Source: Algorimicrobium hallyeonense (GTDB lineage Bacteria; Bacteroidota; Bacteroidia; Flavobacteriales; Flavobacteriaceae). Taken from it: DNA of 64,000 bases. This document shows positions 43,341 through 53,535 of this stretch, piece by piece. The stretch spans positions 1 to 64,000 of the forward strand of contig NZ_JBHSLA010000001.1 of assembly GCF_042657385.1 (NCBI RefSeq). The letters are read 5' to 3'. The notes beneath the pieces are model-generated. The model did not search any database and had not been told where the DNA came from. It saw only the letters and a program-made list of their open reading frames with translations. The stretch's first letter is position 1. Each line of letters opens with the position of its first letter. The position numbers and the translations under genes were made by a program.

Positions 43341-44243
43341 ATGACAGGTTTTTATAGCAATGGTAAATTATTATTAACTGGCGAATACGTGGTTTTAGAT
43401 GGTGCGCTTTCACTTGCTTTACCTACTAAATACGGGCAATCGTTATTTGTAAAACCTATTAAAACACATAGTATTCTATGGAAAAGTAAAGATGAAAAAG
43501 GAAGGATTTGGTTTGAAGACAGCTTTACTATTTCTGAAAACCGCATCAATAGTAACAACCGAAATAATCCTATTTCAGAGCGATTAATTCAGATTCTTCA
43601 AGAAACAAGAACTCTAAATCCAAAATTTTTAAATTCAGGTTATATTGTTGAAAGCCATTTAACATTCTCAAGAAATTGGGGGCTTGGCTCTTCTTCTACC
43701 TTACTGAATAACATAGCCAATTGGGCCCAAGTAAATCCATATCAACTATTGGATAAAACCTTTGGAGGCAGTGGTTATGATATAGCTTGTGCACAGCATG
43801 ACACAGCCATAACCTATCAATTACAGAATAAAAACAGGGACGTAAACCCCGTTCAGTTTAATCCAACATTTAAGGAACATTTGTATTTTGTATATTTAAA
43901 CCAAAAGCAAAACAGTCGGGATGGTATAGCTAATTACAGGCAAGCAGCTAAAAGCAATTCAAATGCTATTTTAGAAATAAATACGATTACCAATCAGATG
44001 ATTGTTTGTGAAACCATTTCAGAATTCAATCTACTATTGAATACTCATGAAGAAATTATTTCTAAACTAATTCAACAACCAACCGTTAAAGCACGGTTGT
44101 TTTCAGACTTTCCTGGCGCATTAAAAAGCCTTGGTGCTTGGGGTGGCGATTTTATTTTGGTGTCTTCTACTGAAAATCCTGAACCCTATTTTAAGGCGAA
44201 AGGCTTTCAGACAATTATTAAGTATCAAGATTTGATTTTATAA
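43341..44243 (+). CDS. GHMP kinase, GYDIA family (mevalonate-pathway type)
   Basis: A 300-residue small-molecule kinase. It has the N-terminal 'GKLLLTGEYVVLDGALSLALPTKYGQSL', the ATP loop 'SRNWGLGSSSTLLNNIANW' (GLGSSS), the name-giving 'GGSGYDIACAQHDTAITYQ' and the C-terminal glycine-rich 'FPGALKSLGAWGGDFILVSS'. The position 40 bp after HMG-CoA reductase suggests phosphorylation of mevalonate or phosphomevalonate; which one cannot be told from sequence. Members of this family occur almost only in Bacteroidota. A strong terminator follows. Confidence 0.92.
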   Translation: MTGFYSNGKLLLTGEYVVLDGALSLALPTKYGQSLFVKPIKTHSILWKSKDEKGRIWFEDSFTISENRINSNNRNNPISERLIQILQETRTLNPKFLNSGYIVESHLTFSRNWGLGSSSTLLNNIANWAQVNPYQLLDKTFGGSGYDIACAQHDTAITYQLQNKNRDVNPVQFNPTFKEHLYFVYLNQKQNSRDGIANYRQAAKSNSNAILEINTITNQMIVCETISEFNLLLNTHEEIISKLIQQPTVKARLFSDFPGALKSLGAWGGDFILVSSTENPEPYFKAKGFQTIIKYQDLIL

Positions 44244-44382
44244 TTAAATCAGTATTCACAAAGCGTTTTACATTCAAATTTATTTTTTAAAGGACTATAG
44301 GTAACTGAAACCTGTGCAGTTTGATGATTAACATGAATATGATGCTTCTAAAATATCACAACGAGATTCTATATAAAAACAA

Positions 44383-44414
44383 AAAAGGCTTTACAATGTG
44401 TAAAGCCTTTTCGT
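44383..44414. terminator. Bidirectional terminator between the GHMP kinase and PPIase genes
   Basis: A 13-bp perfect stem aaaaggctttaca (44383-44395) / tgtaaagcctttt (44399-44411), loop atg, with A/T tracts on both sides, between two convergent genes. Confidence 0.9.
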
Positions 44415-44434
44415 TTTATAAAAATACAGCTAAA

Positions 44435-46558
44435 TTATTGTACCGTTTTAGCTCTATTATCTTCAATTTCAGAAGCCTCCTTAAGCGCAGGGTATAATTT
44501 AGAATTTACTGAATTAACTTTAGATACTTGCACTTGATTGGCAAGTCCTTGGTAATTATCTAATTCTGCAGCTGGCGTTAGTTTTTCAACGCGAACCATA
44601 TACATCCCTTTTTCACCTTCAATTAATTTAGACGTTTCACCCTCTTTCATTCCAAAAGCATAACCAACAACTTTTGGCTCATTTCCTGCTCCTGAAATAG
44701 TTGGTGTTTTCATATTAATTGCTAATGCCGAACGTACTGATGTGTTTTCAGCTTTTGCTAAATCTTCTAATGTTGTTGCAGAAACTCTACTTCTAATTTG
44801 CTCTGCTTTCTTTTGCTTGCGAATTGCTGGTAAGGCTGTAACTGAAGCGTCTTCAGATTTCATTAAACCTGCTTTATTTTTAGCTACTAACTGAACAATT
44901 GCATAACCACCTGGCACATTGAAACGCTTGTAATCTCCTACTTCCGTAGCTTCCTCAAAAGCCCAACGTGTAATAGCGCGTTGATTTCCTAAACCTGGAA
45001 TAGTTTCATCCAATACTTTAATCGTATTTACTGGACGCACAACATAATCCTTTTCTTTAGCCAAATCTGTAAAATCACCTTTTTCTAAACTAATTTCAAA
45101 GTTAGAGGCATTTCTAAATACATTATTAACTGTTTGTTCTGATGGCTCAATTTTTCTAGCAATTGTTCCAATTTTAACAGCGCGTTGTTTGTTTTTCTGA
45201 CCTAAAATTTCAATTACATGAAAACCGAAATCCGATTTTACAACACCTACTGTACCTTCTTCGTTCTCAAACGTGAAATCTCTAAATTCAGGAACCATAG
45301 CATTGTAAGTAAACCAATCTAAAACTCCTTCTTTTTCATTACTTACTGTATCAGCAGAAAAATCTAACAATGATACAAACTTATCCTTATCTGCTTTTAT
45401 AACCGCCATTAAACTATCAGCTGTTCTTTTAGCTTCAACTTCTGTTTGTGTAGTTGTTTCAGTTTGCGAACGAGATCCTACAAAAGGAATTAAAATATGT
45501 CTAGCTTTAACCGAATCCGGCAATTGGGTTACGGCTATCATTTTAGTTAATTTAACTAAACCATTATCTTTATAAGGCCCGTAAACATCACCAACGTTTA
45601 AATTGAAAATATCTTCTGCAACGGCTTCAGGCAAAGCTGATTTTAAAATAAAACGATTATCAAACTTCACTTCAGAATTTGCAATAAAGTTGATGTAGTT
45701 CTCATTGTTTTTAACTTTTGAGAATGCTTGAATTGTATCTGTTCTCCCATTTACAAATTCAGCACGATCTGTTTTGTACTTGGAAATTTCATTTTCTAAT
45801 TCCTGAATATCTTCTACAGATGCCTCTTCTTTAAATTGAACATACTGTAAATCTCTAGATTCTTCTACTTCGTATTGTTTTCTATGATTTTTCATGTACG
45901 TTTCAATTTCTGCTTTAGAAACTGTAATTGTACTATCTGCTATTGAAGAAAAAGGAACTTGAACAAATTTAATATCGGCATTATCTCCTTCTAATTTGTG
46001 TTGTAATTTACCTTCAGCAAGCGTTCCAATCATACCAGCTTTAACCATGTTAAAGTAGTTTTGTTGCAATGCATTTACAGAAATAGAATTTTCATAGTCA
46101 ATCCATTGTTGATATGCTGCGGCAGACGTTGCTTTTAAATTAGCAATATATTCTGTTAGTTTATTATCATCAAAAAGTCCAGCTTCATTTTGAAAATCTG
46201 GATTTGAGGCCAAATTAGTGCGTAAAATATCACGCATTTGATCTCTTTCAACAGTTATTCCTAATTTTTCAAATTGGTTTTCCAGTACAGCATTACGAAC
46301 TTCTTGTTCCCAAACACGGTTCATTATTTGCGTTTGTGTAGCTTGACCACCCATTTGTTGAGTTGCACTTTCTACTTTCATTAAAAAATCCTCACGTGTA
46401 ATATCTTTACCATTTATGGTAGCAACAATGTTTTGAGATTTTGCTGAAAGCGCATCACTGTTTCTGAATAAATCTGATAATACGAATGAAAATAATGCTA
46501 ATGCAATTATTAATATCAGGAATAGTGAGCGTTGTCTAATTTTATTTAAAACTGCCAT
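44435..46558 (-). CDS. Periplasmic peptidyl-prolyl isomerase, PpiD/SurA-like
   Basis: A 707-residue membrane-anchored folding factor. One N-terminal helix (~11-30, 'LFLILIIALALFSFVLSDL') is followed by a SurA_N-type chaperone domain (~40-190). A parvulin rotamase domain (~345-455) has 'DSVKARHILIPFVG' and 'FSADTVSNEKEGVLDWFTYNAMVPEFRDFTFENEEGTVGVVKSDFGFHVIEI'. A second, degenerate parvulin-like region follows. This PpiD layout is widespread in the phylum and serves outer-membrane protein folding. It lies downstream of the CNNM/CBS gene by about 100 bp, likely in one transcript. Confidence 0.93.
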   Translation of the reverse strand: MAVLNKIRQRSLFLILIIALALFSFVLSDLFRNSDALSAKSQNIVATINGKDITREDFLMKVESATQQMGGQATQTQIMNRVWEQEVRNAVLENQFEKLGITVERDQMRDILRTNLASNPDFQNEAGLFDDNKLTEYIANLKATSAAAYQQWIDYENSISVNALQQNYFNMVKAGMIGTLAEGKLQHKLEGDNADIKFVQVPFSSIADSTITVSKAEIETYMKNHRKQYEVEESRDLQYVQFKEEASVEDIQELENEISKYKTDRAEFVNGRTDTIQAFSKVKNNENYINFIANSEVKFDNRFILKSALPEAVAEDIFNLNVGDVYGPYKDNGLVKLTKMIAVTQLPDSVKARHILIPFVGSRSQTETTTQTEVEAKRTADSLMAVIKADKDKFVSLLDFSADTVSNEKEGVLDWFTYNAMVPEFRDFTFENEEGTVGVVKSDFGFHVIEILGQKNKQRAVKIGTIARKIEPSEQTVNNVFRNASNFEISLEKGDFTDLAKEKDYVVRPVNTIKVLDETIPGLGNQRAITRWAFEEATEVGDYKRFNVPGGYAIVQLVAKNKAGLMKSEDASVTALPAIRKQKKAEQIRSRVSATTLEDLAKAENTSVRSALAINMKTPTISGAGNEPKVVGYAFGMKEGETSKLIEGEKGMYMVRVEKLTPAAELDNYQGLANQVQVSKVNSVNSKLYPALKEASEIEDNRAKTVQ

Positions 46559-46657
46559 CTGTCATTTAAATTTTTTACGATATAGTGCGCGAAAATACCA
46601 TTTTCTATTTAATAATAAAAGGAGAATTTCGCATTAATTATTTTAATTGTCGGGAAA

Positions 46658-47956
<1,299 letters not shown>

Positions 47957-47959
47957 AGG

Positions 47960-48151
47960 CTATTTGCGGTCTCTTTCTTCAAAGCGTTTATTGAATTTTT
48001 TTCTAAAGAAAAACATAAAAATAGCGGCAGCGGCTAATAGAATGGATGCATAATCTATGTACTCATTTTCCATATATTTTTGCGCAGCTACATAAATAAA
48101 TAGAATAGCAAAAATTAAATAGGCGTACTGAAAAAATTTAAAGATTTTCAT
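47960..48151 (-). CDS. Small two-helix membrane protein
   Basis: A 63-residue protein with two hydrophobic segments (~8-24 and ~36-50) and a strongly basic tail 'FRKKFNKRFEERDRK'. I recognise no family. It sits between lptC and the CNNM gene, ending three bases before the latter's start, so it is probably co-expressed with it. The compact spacing argues that it is a real gene. Confidence 0.75.
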   Translation of the reverse strand: MKIFKFFQYAYLIFAILFIYVAAQKYMENEYIDYASILLAAAAIFMFFFRKKFNKRFEERDRK

Positions 48152-48193
48152 CTTGATAGGTTTGAATTGTTTATTAAAAACAAAGGTAAATAA

Positions 48194-48230
48194 AAAAACC
48201 TCATGCGTTTATAATTCATGAGGTTTCCGT
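48194..48230 (-). terminator. Terminator after lptC
   Basis: A 10-bp perfect stem aaacctcatg (48196-48205) / catgaggttt (48217-48226) with an 11-nt loop. On the minus strand it is followed by a T run and lies 23 bp past the lptC stop. Confidence 0.85.
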
Positions 48231-48248
48231 TATATATTTAATAATGTG

Positions 48249-48803
48249 CTATTCGTCTACATTAATTAGACCATCAATTTCAAGCACTTGGGCTTTTGTG
48301 AACTTTACATCCGAATCAAACCCCTTACCATTTATAATGTCTGATCCAGTTCTAAATGTTACGGGTTGATTTGTAAACATCCACTCTCTATTCTGATCAT
48401 AGTACAATTGGTCAGCATATAATGTGTCGTTTTTATGAGACGCCAATACCACGTTCCCTTGCATATCAATCAGCCCCGTTTTATCATAAACAATGGCGTA
48501 ATCTGCTGTAATGGTACTTTTCTGATTATTTTCGTCAAACAAATCCAATTCAACCGCATCTGGAAATTCTGAAAAGGGAAAATCTCTATTAGAAAAGTCT
48601 AACATTTTAGGACTGCGTAAAAGGGCCGTTACACGACCGGAATCTGTATATTTTAAATTCATATTTTCGGCAATACCAATGGGTGCATTTTCCGAAATAC
48701 CAATTTTTTTAACGTCCTCAAAATTATTTTTACAAGAAAAAACCATAGTCAAAGCAATGGCTAAGACTATGGTTTTATGTATATGTTTTATTAAAACAGT
48801 CAT
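48249..48803 (-). CDS. lptC: LPS export ABC transporter periplasmic protein LptC
   Basis: A 184-residue lipoprotein-like LptC. A hydrophobic N-terminus with lipobox ('LTMVFSCKNNF') is followed by the LptC/OstA jellyroll repeats ('ELDLFDENNQKSTITADYAIVYDKTGLIDMQGNVVLASHKNDTLYADQLYYDQNREWMFTNQPVTF'). It bridges LptBFG to LptA in LPS transport. In Bacteroidota LptC is commonly a lipoprotein and not a bitopic protein, as here. The start overlaps the last base of the TPR gene. Confidence 0.92.
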   Translation of the reverse strand: MTVLIKHIHKTIVLAIALTMVFSCKNNFEDVKKIGISENAPIGIAENMNLKYTDSGRVTALLRSPKMLDFSNRDFPFSEFPDAVELDLFDENNQKSTITADYAIVYDKTGLIDMQGNVVLASHKNDTLYADQLYYDQNREWMFTNQPVTFRTGSDIINGKGFDSDVKFTKAQVLEIDGLINVDE

Positions 48804-50185
48804 TAAATTTTTGGTACGGTAATCGTTCTACCAATCCAGCAACCTACATTAATTTGTTTTCCTGACATATTCTCTTGGAAAATCTCTGATTTTTGTGGGG
48901 CTTTAGCTCTATAACTAGTTGCTGTTTGTGCAGCTGCACTTTTTAATGTTGGATCTACGCGACCAGCTTTTTCAGCTTCGTCAGCAGCTAACCAAAACAC
49001 AGCACGCTTGTTAAAGTTACTATCTCCACAATCGTTAGCACTTGCATTATACATAGATGCAATACGTAAGTGAGGACGACCATTTGAAGGGTTTAACCTT
49101 AAAGACTTCATATAGTACTCACGAGCACTTCCATAACGCCCTTTATTTTTAAGTTTGTCACCAATTCTTTCATTAAGTCTCGCTTTTTTGAAATTATCGG
49201 TTTCTAAACCTACAGCTTGCTCATAAAACGCTAAAGCTTCATTTACTTTTCCTTCTTTATCTTTTAAGATCCCTAAATAGTAAGCTGAATTAGCCGAAGG
49301 GCTTATTTCATGATATGCGTTTACTAACTTAAAGAACATTGGATCGTCTGTACATTCTTTTTCAGACATTTTTCCTGCTGCACGTTGTAACCACAGTGCG
49401 TTAGCTTTATTATCTTCAAAGCCTTTTTCGTATAGTGGAATTAAGTTTTCACAGTTTGCACGATCTCCTAATTTCTTATCAACAGCACTTGATACTTGAT
49501 CATAAGCTTTTAAATAACTTTCGTAAGATCTTTGGTAACTAGATTCTTTTCTAGTTAAAGCTGTTCCCGCTTCTTCTTTTTCAATGATAACATTTAATTT
49601 CTCTGAATAATTACCAACTTCTGTTTGAATTTTTTCAGCAACATCATCATATTTATCAAATAATTCCGCAGCAGTTTTAGACTGCGCATCATATAAATCT
49701 ACCATTAAAGAAAAATACGTGTATAATGATTTAGGGTTTGTAAAATTTTCTTTATCCGCATTAAAAGCGGCATCAAAACAATTATATAGTTCTAAATCTG
49801 ACAAACCTAAAACGTCTCGGTTATCATATTGTAACTGACAAGATTTTGTTTGAAACTCACCAACTGGCGAATCACTTGCAAAGTTAGCTTGGCGTTCTTC
49901 GTATAGTTTAGATAAATCTTTGATAAAGTTTACCTTTTCTGCGCCTGAAGCTTTATCAATTTTATGTTCTAAAATGTCAGCTCCTTGACTATAAATGGCT
50001 TTGTGCAATTTTGGACAATTAGTACGGACATACATCCAAGGCTCATAAGCAGCATCATAATTTTTTGCTTTTGCATACTCAGAAAATATGGATAGTTTCG
50101 TCATACATTCCTCGTTCTGTTGCGCATGGGCAACTTGAAATCCTAAAAATAGCACTACTGCTAATAATGTGATTTTCGTTTTCAT
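48803..50185 (-). CDS. Secreted tetratricopeptide-repeat protein
   Basis: A 460-residue periplasmic or outer-membrane-associated protein. Signal peptide MKTKITLLAVVLFLGFQVAHAQ, then a mostly helical body and TPR motifs at ~285-370 ('SANSAYYLGILKDKEGKVNEALAFYEQAVGLE', 'ARLNERIGDKLKNKGRYGSAREYYMKSLRLNPSNG'). Two earlier in-frame ATGs (50212, 50194) would put extra residues before the signal peptide, so 50185 is chosen. It stands between lptC and an outer-membrane protein gene; a scaffold role in envelope assembly is inferred from context only. Confidence 0.88.
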   Translation of the reverse strand: MKTKITLLAVVLFLGFQVAHAQQNEECMTKLSIFSEYAKAKNYDAAYEPWMYVRTNCPKLHKAIYSQGADILEHKIDKASGAEKVNFIKDLSKLYEERQANFASDSPVGEFQTKSCQLQYDNRDVLGLSDLELYNCFDAAFNADKENFTNPKSLYTYFSLMVDLYDAQSKTAAELFDKYDDVAEKIQTEVGNYSEKLNVIIEKEEAGTALTRKESSYQRSYESYLKAYDQVSSAVDKKLGDRANCENLIPLYEKGFEDNKANALWLQRAAGKMSEKECTDDPMFFKLVNAYHEISPSANSAYYLGILKDKEGKVNEALAFYEQAVGLETDNFKKARLNERIGDKLKNKGRYGSAREYYMKSLRLNPSNGRPHLRIASMYNASANDCGDSNFNKRAVFWLAADEAEKAGRVDPTLKSAAAQTATSYRAKAPQKSEIFQENMSGKQINVGCWIGRTITVPKI

Positions 50186-50204
50186 AATATTCATGGTAAA
50201 AGTG

Positions 50205-51518
50205 TTAATCATATCTTCTTTTTTGGAACCATCTATCGTTTAAGGATAAACTTAAACTAACATTAAAATAGTTCTCTTGTATTAAATTATTATTTGTTGT
50301 TCCACGCTTTCCGTATTCAAAGCCAATGTTAGCATTTGAGAAGAAATCGTTTCCTACAGGTAATCCTAATCCAAAAGACATGCCAAACTCATCAATGGAG
50401 GTGTTATTAATGTTCAACCCAGACGATTCAAAGCGCAATCCAGCCCTGTAAACCACTCGACTTAAGTAACTTGAAAAAGAATTATACTTTGGAATAATAA
50501 ATCCACCTAATGCTAAAGTTGAACTGTTTGAATAGTCAACTCCTGTATATCCATACAGTTCATTTTTAAAATTTTTAGTGTTTTGGAACGTATATTCAGC
50601 ACCAACAAACCAAATTCTTGGTTGTCCAATACCGGCTCCAAAAGATATTTTTGAAGGTAAAACAAACTCCGTTTCCTCTAAACCTTGTGCGGCTAAATCA
50701 GCATCTATAGTATCAACAGGGAATTCAATATTGGTGTCGGGATTGAAGAGAATAGTACCAAAAGACCGTTCGTTACGTGATTTTAATCTGGTTTCTGGTG
50801 TAAACGTGAAACCGGATTGTAGTTCTAGATCATCAGTAACCATAGCTTTATAGGTCAGTCCAAAGTTAAGACTAATACCACTTAAATCTGATCGGTTTGT
50901 TTCTTGCGATTGATATTGTAGAATGGTACCATCATCTGGATCATAATCAAAAACAATCGTGCTATTTTTAATATTTCCGAAGTTATAATTAACATCTACA
51001 CCAACACTAAAGTTTTTATTTATGTAGTAACCAGCGGATAAATAGGTTCTGTTTACCCCACCTTCACCACGAAAGCGTTCGTTTAAACTTAAATCGTTAT
51101 TTCTAGTTTCTAATTTATAACCAACCGATGTATATGGAATTAAACCAAAACCAACACCAAGTCTACCAAGTGGAATACTCATAGATAGGTAATCGAAAGT
51201 TGATGATTTTAAGTTATCTTCTCCAGAATCACTTTTAAGCTTTAATCGGGAATGTGATCCTGCTACCGAAAATATTACAGGTCTATTTTCGTTACCGTAA
51301 ACAGCTAAATTTTTACTTCCGTAAGCTGCTGGGTTTTTTAGGTTAAGGTGAATACTATCTGTATAGATGCTTATGCCTCCCATACTCCTGTTTTCAACGG
51401 TACCTTTAAATTTCAAGCTCCCAATTCCATAAAAGGAATAAGGTGAAGCTGTACCATCTTGCGCATAACTTTTAATTGCAAATACAGCAATAAAAACTAA
51501 TACCAGTTTTTTAATCAT
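50205..51518 (-). CDS. Outer-membrane beta-barrel protein of unknown role
   Basis: A 437-residue protein with a signal peptide (~1-19, ending KSYAQ) and alternating beta-strand pattern through the rest, ending in the aromatic 'NVSLSLSLNDRWFQKRRYD'. The opening 'YSFYGIGSLKFKGTVENRSMGGISIYTDSIHLNLKNPAAYG' resembles the OMPP1/FadL-like and PorP-like barrels of Bacteroidota. Substrate unknown. It overlaps the coaX end by four bases and lies in a stable coaX-barrel-TPR-lptC arrangement. Confidence 0.82.
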   Translation of the reverse strand: MIKKLVLVFIAVFAIKSYAQDGTASPYSFYGIGSLKFKGTVENRSMGGISIYTDSIHLNLKNPAAYGSKNLAVYGNENRPVIFSVAGSHSRLKLKSDSGEDNLKSSTFDYLSMSIPLGRLGVGFGLIPYTSVGYKLETRNNDLSLNERFRGEGGVNRTYLSAGYYINKNFSVGVDVNYNFGNIKNSTIVFDYDPDDGTILQYQSQETNRSDLSGISLNFGLTYKAMVTDDLELQSGFTFTPETRLKSRNERSFGTILFNPDTNIEFPVDTIDADLAAQGLEETEFVLPSKISFGAGIGQPRIWFVGAEYTFQNTKNFKNELYGYTGVDYSNSSTLALGGFIIPKYNSFSSYLSRVVYRAGLRFESSGLNINNTSIDEFGMSFGLGLPVGNDFFSNANIGFEYGKRGTTNNNLIQENYFNVSLSLSLNDRWFQKRRYD

Positions 51519-52246
51519 TCGTTTGAATTATATTGTAAAATGTGGTTTAAACCTTCTAATAAGAAATTAGAATGGGCAAATATGCTACTTTTTAATTGTT
51601 TAGACAAAAAATTAGCGTCTCCTCCTGTTAAAATAACTGTTAAATCTGAAAATTTTTCTTTATAAGTTTGAATCACACCATCAATTTCAAATAAAACGCC
51701 ATGAACAACACCAGAATGAATGGCTGAATTTGTGGTATTACCAATTATCATTTTCGGATTCTCTTTAATTAATAACGGTAAATTGGCTGTTAAATTATTT
51801 AAAGATGTGTAACGCAATCTAATCCCTGGGGAAATGGCACCTCCTAGGTACTGATTTTGATTCGTAATAAAATCATAAGTAATACAGGTACCTGCATCCA
51901 TTATTAATGTATTTTGATATGGGTATTTTTTAACTGCAGCACTAACCAATGCCATCCTGTCCACCCCTAATGTTTGTGGTGTTTTATAATCATTTATAAA
52001 TGGCAACGGTGTTTCTGGGTTTAAAACTAAAACATGAAGTCGTTTTTTAATAGTTTCTAATTGCAAATTAGACAACAATCCAACCGAAGACACGATGGAC
52101 TTATTGATTTCAGGATATTTTTTTAGAAGGTTTTCAAAATTATTTTCAAACGCCTCTAATGAGCACGTTATTTTTTCAATAAGCTCATCCGCTTGAAATA
52201 CAGCTATTTTCACGGATGTATTGCCAACATCTATTATTAAATTCAT
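51515..52246 (-). CDS. coaX: Type III pantothenate kinase
   Basis: A 243-residue ASKHA-fold kinase for the first committed step of CoA synthesis. Phosphate motif 'LIIDVGNTSVKIAVF', pantothenate-site 'TLGVDRMALVSAA', 'LIMDAGTCITYDF' with catalytic Asp, and 'YLGGAISPGIRLRYTSLNNLTANLP'. It needs a monovalent cation and is not feedback-inhibited by CoA, as known for the type. Its stop overlaps the start of the outer-membrane barrel gene. Confidence 0.96.
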   Translation of the reverse strand: MNLIIDVGNTSVKIAVFQADELIEKITCSLEAFENNFENLLKKYPEINKSIVSSVGLLSNLQLETIKKRLHVLVLNPETPLPFINDYKTPQTLGVDRMALVSAAVKKYPYQNTLIMDAGTCITYDFITNQNQYLGGAISPGIRLRYTSLNNLTANLPLLIKENPKMIIGNTTNSAIHSGVVHGVLFEIDGVIQTYKEKFSDLTVILTGGDANFLSKQLKSSIFAHSNFLLEGLNHILQYNSNE

Positions 52247-52295
52247 AGGATAATTTAAGGATGTAAAAATACAAAACGATTTTTTATAAATTTTC

Positions 52296-52327
52296 TTTTG
52301 GTGAATAATAAAAACAAGTTATATTTG
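52296..52327 (+). promoter_or_regulatory. Promoter of tRNA-Phe (TTTTG-N19-TATATTTG)
   Basis: TTTTG at 52296-52300 and TATATTTG at 52320-52327 are separated by 19 bp, a textbook Bacteroidota housekeeping promoter. It lies 17 bp before the mature tRNA 5' end. Confidence 0.8.
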
Positions 52328-52344
52328 CAACCGCATTTAGCGCT

Positions 52345-52420
52345 GGTGCCTTAGCTCAGTTGGTAGAGCAAAGGACTGAAAATCCTTGTGTCCCTGGTTC
52401 GATTCCTGGAGGCACCACCA
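52345..52420 (+). tRNA. tRNA-Phe (anticodon GAA)
   Basis: Acceptor GGTGCCT/AGGCACC, D-arm with GCTC/GAGC, anticodon stem AAGGA/TCCTT with loop CTGAAAA (GAA), T-loop GTTCGATTC and encoded CCA at 52418-52420. A terminator follows directly. tRNA-Phe 3' ends are common integration sites, and accessory-looking genes begin right after it. Confidence 0.97.
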
Positions 52421-52421
52421 G

Positions 52422-52458
52422 AAAACCCCATAAACGTGATGTTTATGGGGTTTTTACT
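52422..52458 (+). terminator. Terminator of tRNA-Phe
   Basis: A 14-bp perfect stem aaaaccccataaac (52422-52435) / gtttatggggtttt (52441-52454), loop gtgat, followed by T residues. Confidence 0.92.
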
Positions 52459-52465
52459 TTTTTAA

Positions 52466-52486
52466 GGGGACAACATTAGGGACAAC
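52466..52486. repeat. Short direct repeat gggacaac, possible integration scar
   Basis: gggacaac occurs at 52467-52474 and 52479-52486, 12 bp apart, just beyond the tRNA-Phe terminator. It could be a recombinase arm site left from integration at the tRNA; no integrase is present in the window, so this stays tentative. Confidence 0.3.
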
Positions 52487-52527
52487 TTACTTGATAAAAA
52501 CGTTATTTTTTTTCATTTTGATTTTAT

Positions 52528-53535
52528 TTAAAAATCAACATTAAACGTGTAAACCTCTCCAACGTTAGTTGCTCCATCTTCGTCTGTTACCCAAACAGAC
52601 CATTGGTATGTTGTGTTAAAATTTAAGCCGTTTGCAGTATAGGTATTTATAGCGTAACCTTCATCTACTAACTGTAACTCTTGACCAAGCTCCGAGAAAT
52701 ACACTTTATATGTTAAGTTGACACTACTGGTTTCATTATCAAACGCTTGCCATTGCAATAAAATTGATTGACTAGAAGTGGACATGCCATCTTCTGGAAA
52801 GATATAATCCAACTGTGGCATGGTATTACTAGTGCCATTTCCTTGGGTATAAAGGCTTCTTGCTTCGCTAAAACTACTGTTTGTACCATTGGTTGCTTCC
52901 ACTTTCCAATAAATAGCTGTGCTTTGAGTTAGTTGAATATTATATTCGGTATTAGAAGTGGTATAAATATCTACACCATTACTAAAATCTGGAGTTGTAG
53001 AAATATATAATTTGTACGTTATTGAATTTCCATTTTGAGTTGTAGATTCATTCCAGTAAAAGGTTAAATCGTTGTTTGAACATTCAGTTTCATCTAATGG
53101 AAAAATGAGCTGTGGGATTGTAGGAGCTAATCCATCTTCTAGATAAAAAGACCATGTTTGACTAAATGGACTAATATTAAAATTACTGTCTTTAGATTTT
53201 ACTCTCCAATAATACACCTGATTTGGATATAGATATATTGTATTATAAGTAACACTGGAATATAATTGTGAACTTATACTATTAAAGCTTGAGTCGTAAG
53301 CTACTTCTATGTAATAACTTACTACATCATTGTCAGGGTCATAAGATGGATTCCATTCAAAATATATTTCTTCATCTGCAACTTGTGTAGTTAAAGTTGA
53401 ACCATTTCCAGGTGTAACAAGGGTTGGCGCATTTGGTGTAATGTTATTGTTAGTATCATTACCGTTCTCTCCAGTGTCTTCGTCGCTACAAGAACAAAAC
53501 AGAATTAAAATAATTAGGGCCCATATGTTTTTCAT
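52528..53535 (-). CDS. Surface lipoprotein with three fibronectin-III-like repeats
   Basis: A 335-residue protein. The signal 'MKNIWALIILILFCSCSDED' has lipobox FCSC followed by Asp/Glu, and then an Asn/Asp-rich linker. Three FN3-like modules of ~95 residues follow (about 35-130, 138-228, 240-335), each with the 'P...L.P.dg......i.f.W....D.....tY.vyi' pattern and a closing 'tY.W.V...D' strand. Such modules mediate surface adhesion or polymer binding. It overlaps the stop of the upstream T9SS YD-repeat gene by four bases, so the two are one operon with the RHS gene. No enzymatic domain is seen. Confidence 0.85.
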   Translation of the reverse strand: MKNIWALIILILFCSCSDEDTGENGNDTNNNITPNAPTLVTPGNGSTLTTQVADEEIYFEWNPSYDPDNDVVSYYIEVAYDSSFNSISSQLYSSVTYNTIYLYPNQVYYWRVKSKDSNFNISPFSQTWSFYLEDGLAPTIPQLIFPLDETECSNNDLTFYWNESTTQNGNSITYKLYISTTPDFSNGVDIYTTSNTEYNIQLTQSTAIYWKVEATNGTNSSFSEARSLYTQGNGTSNTMPQLDYIFPEDGMSTSSQSILLQWQAFDNETSSVNLTYKVYFSELGQELQLVDEGYAINTYTANGLNFNTTYQWSVWVTDEDGATNVGEVYTFNVDF

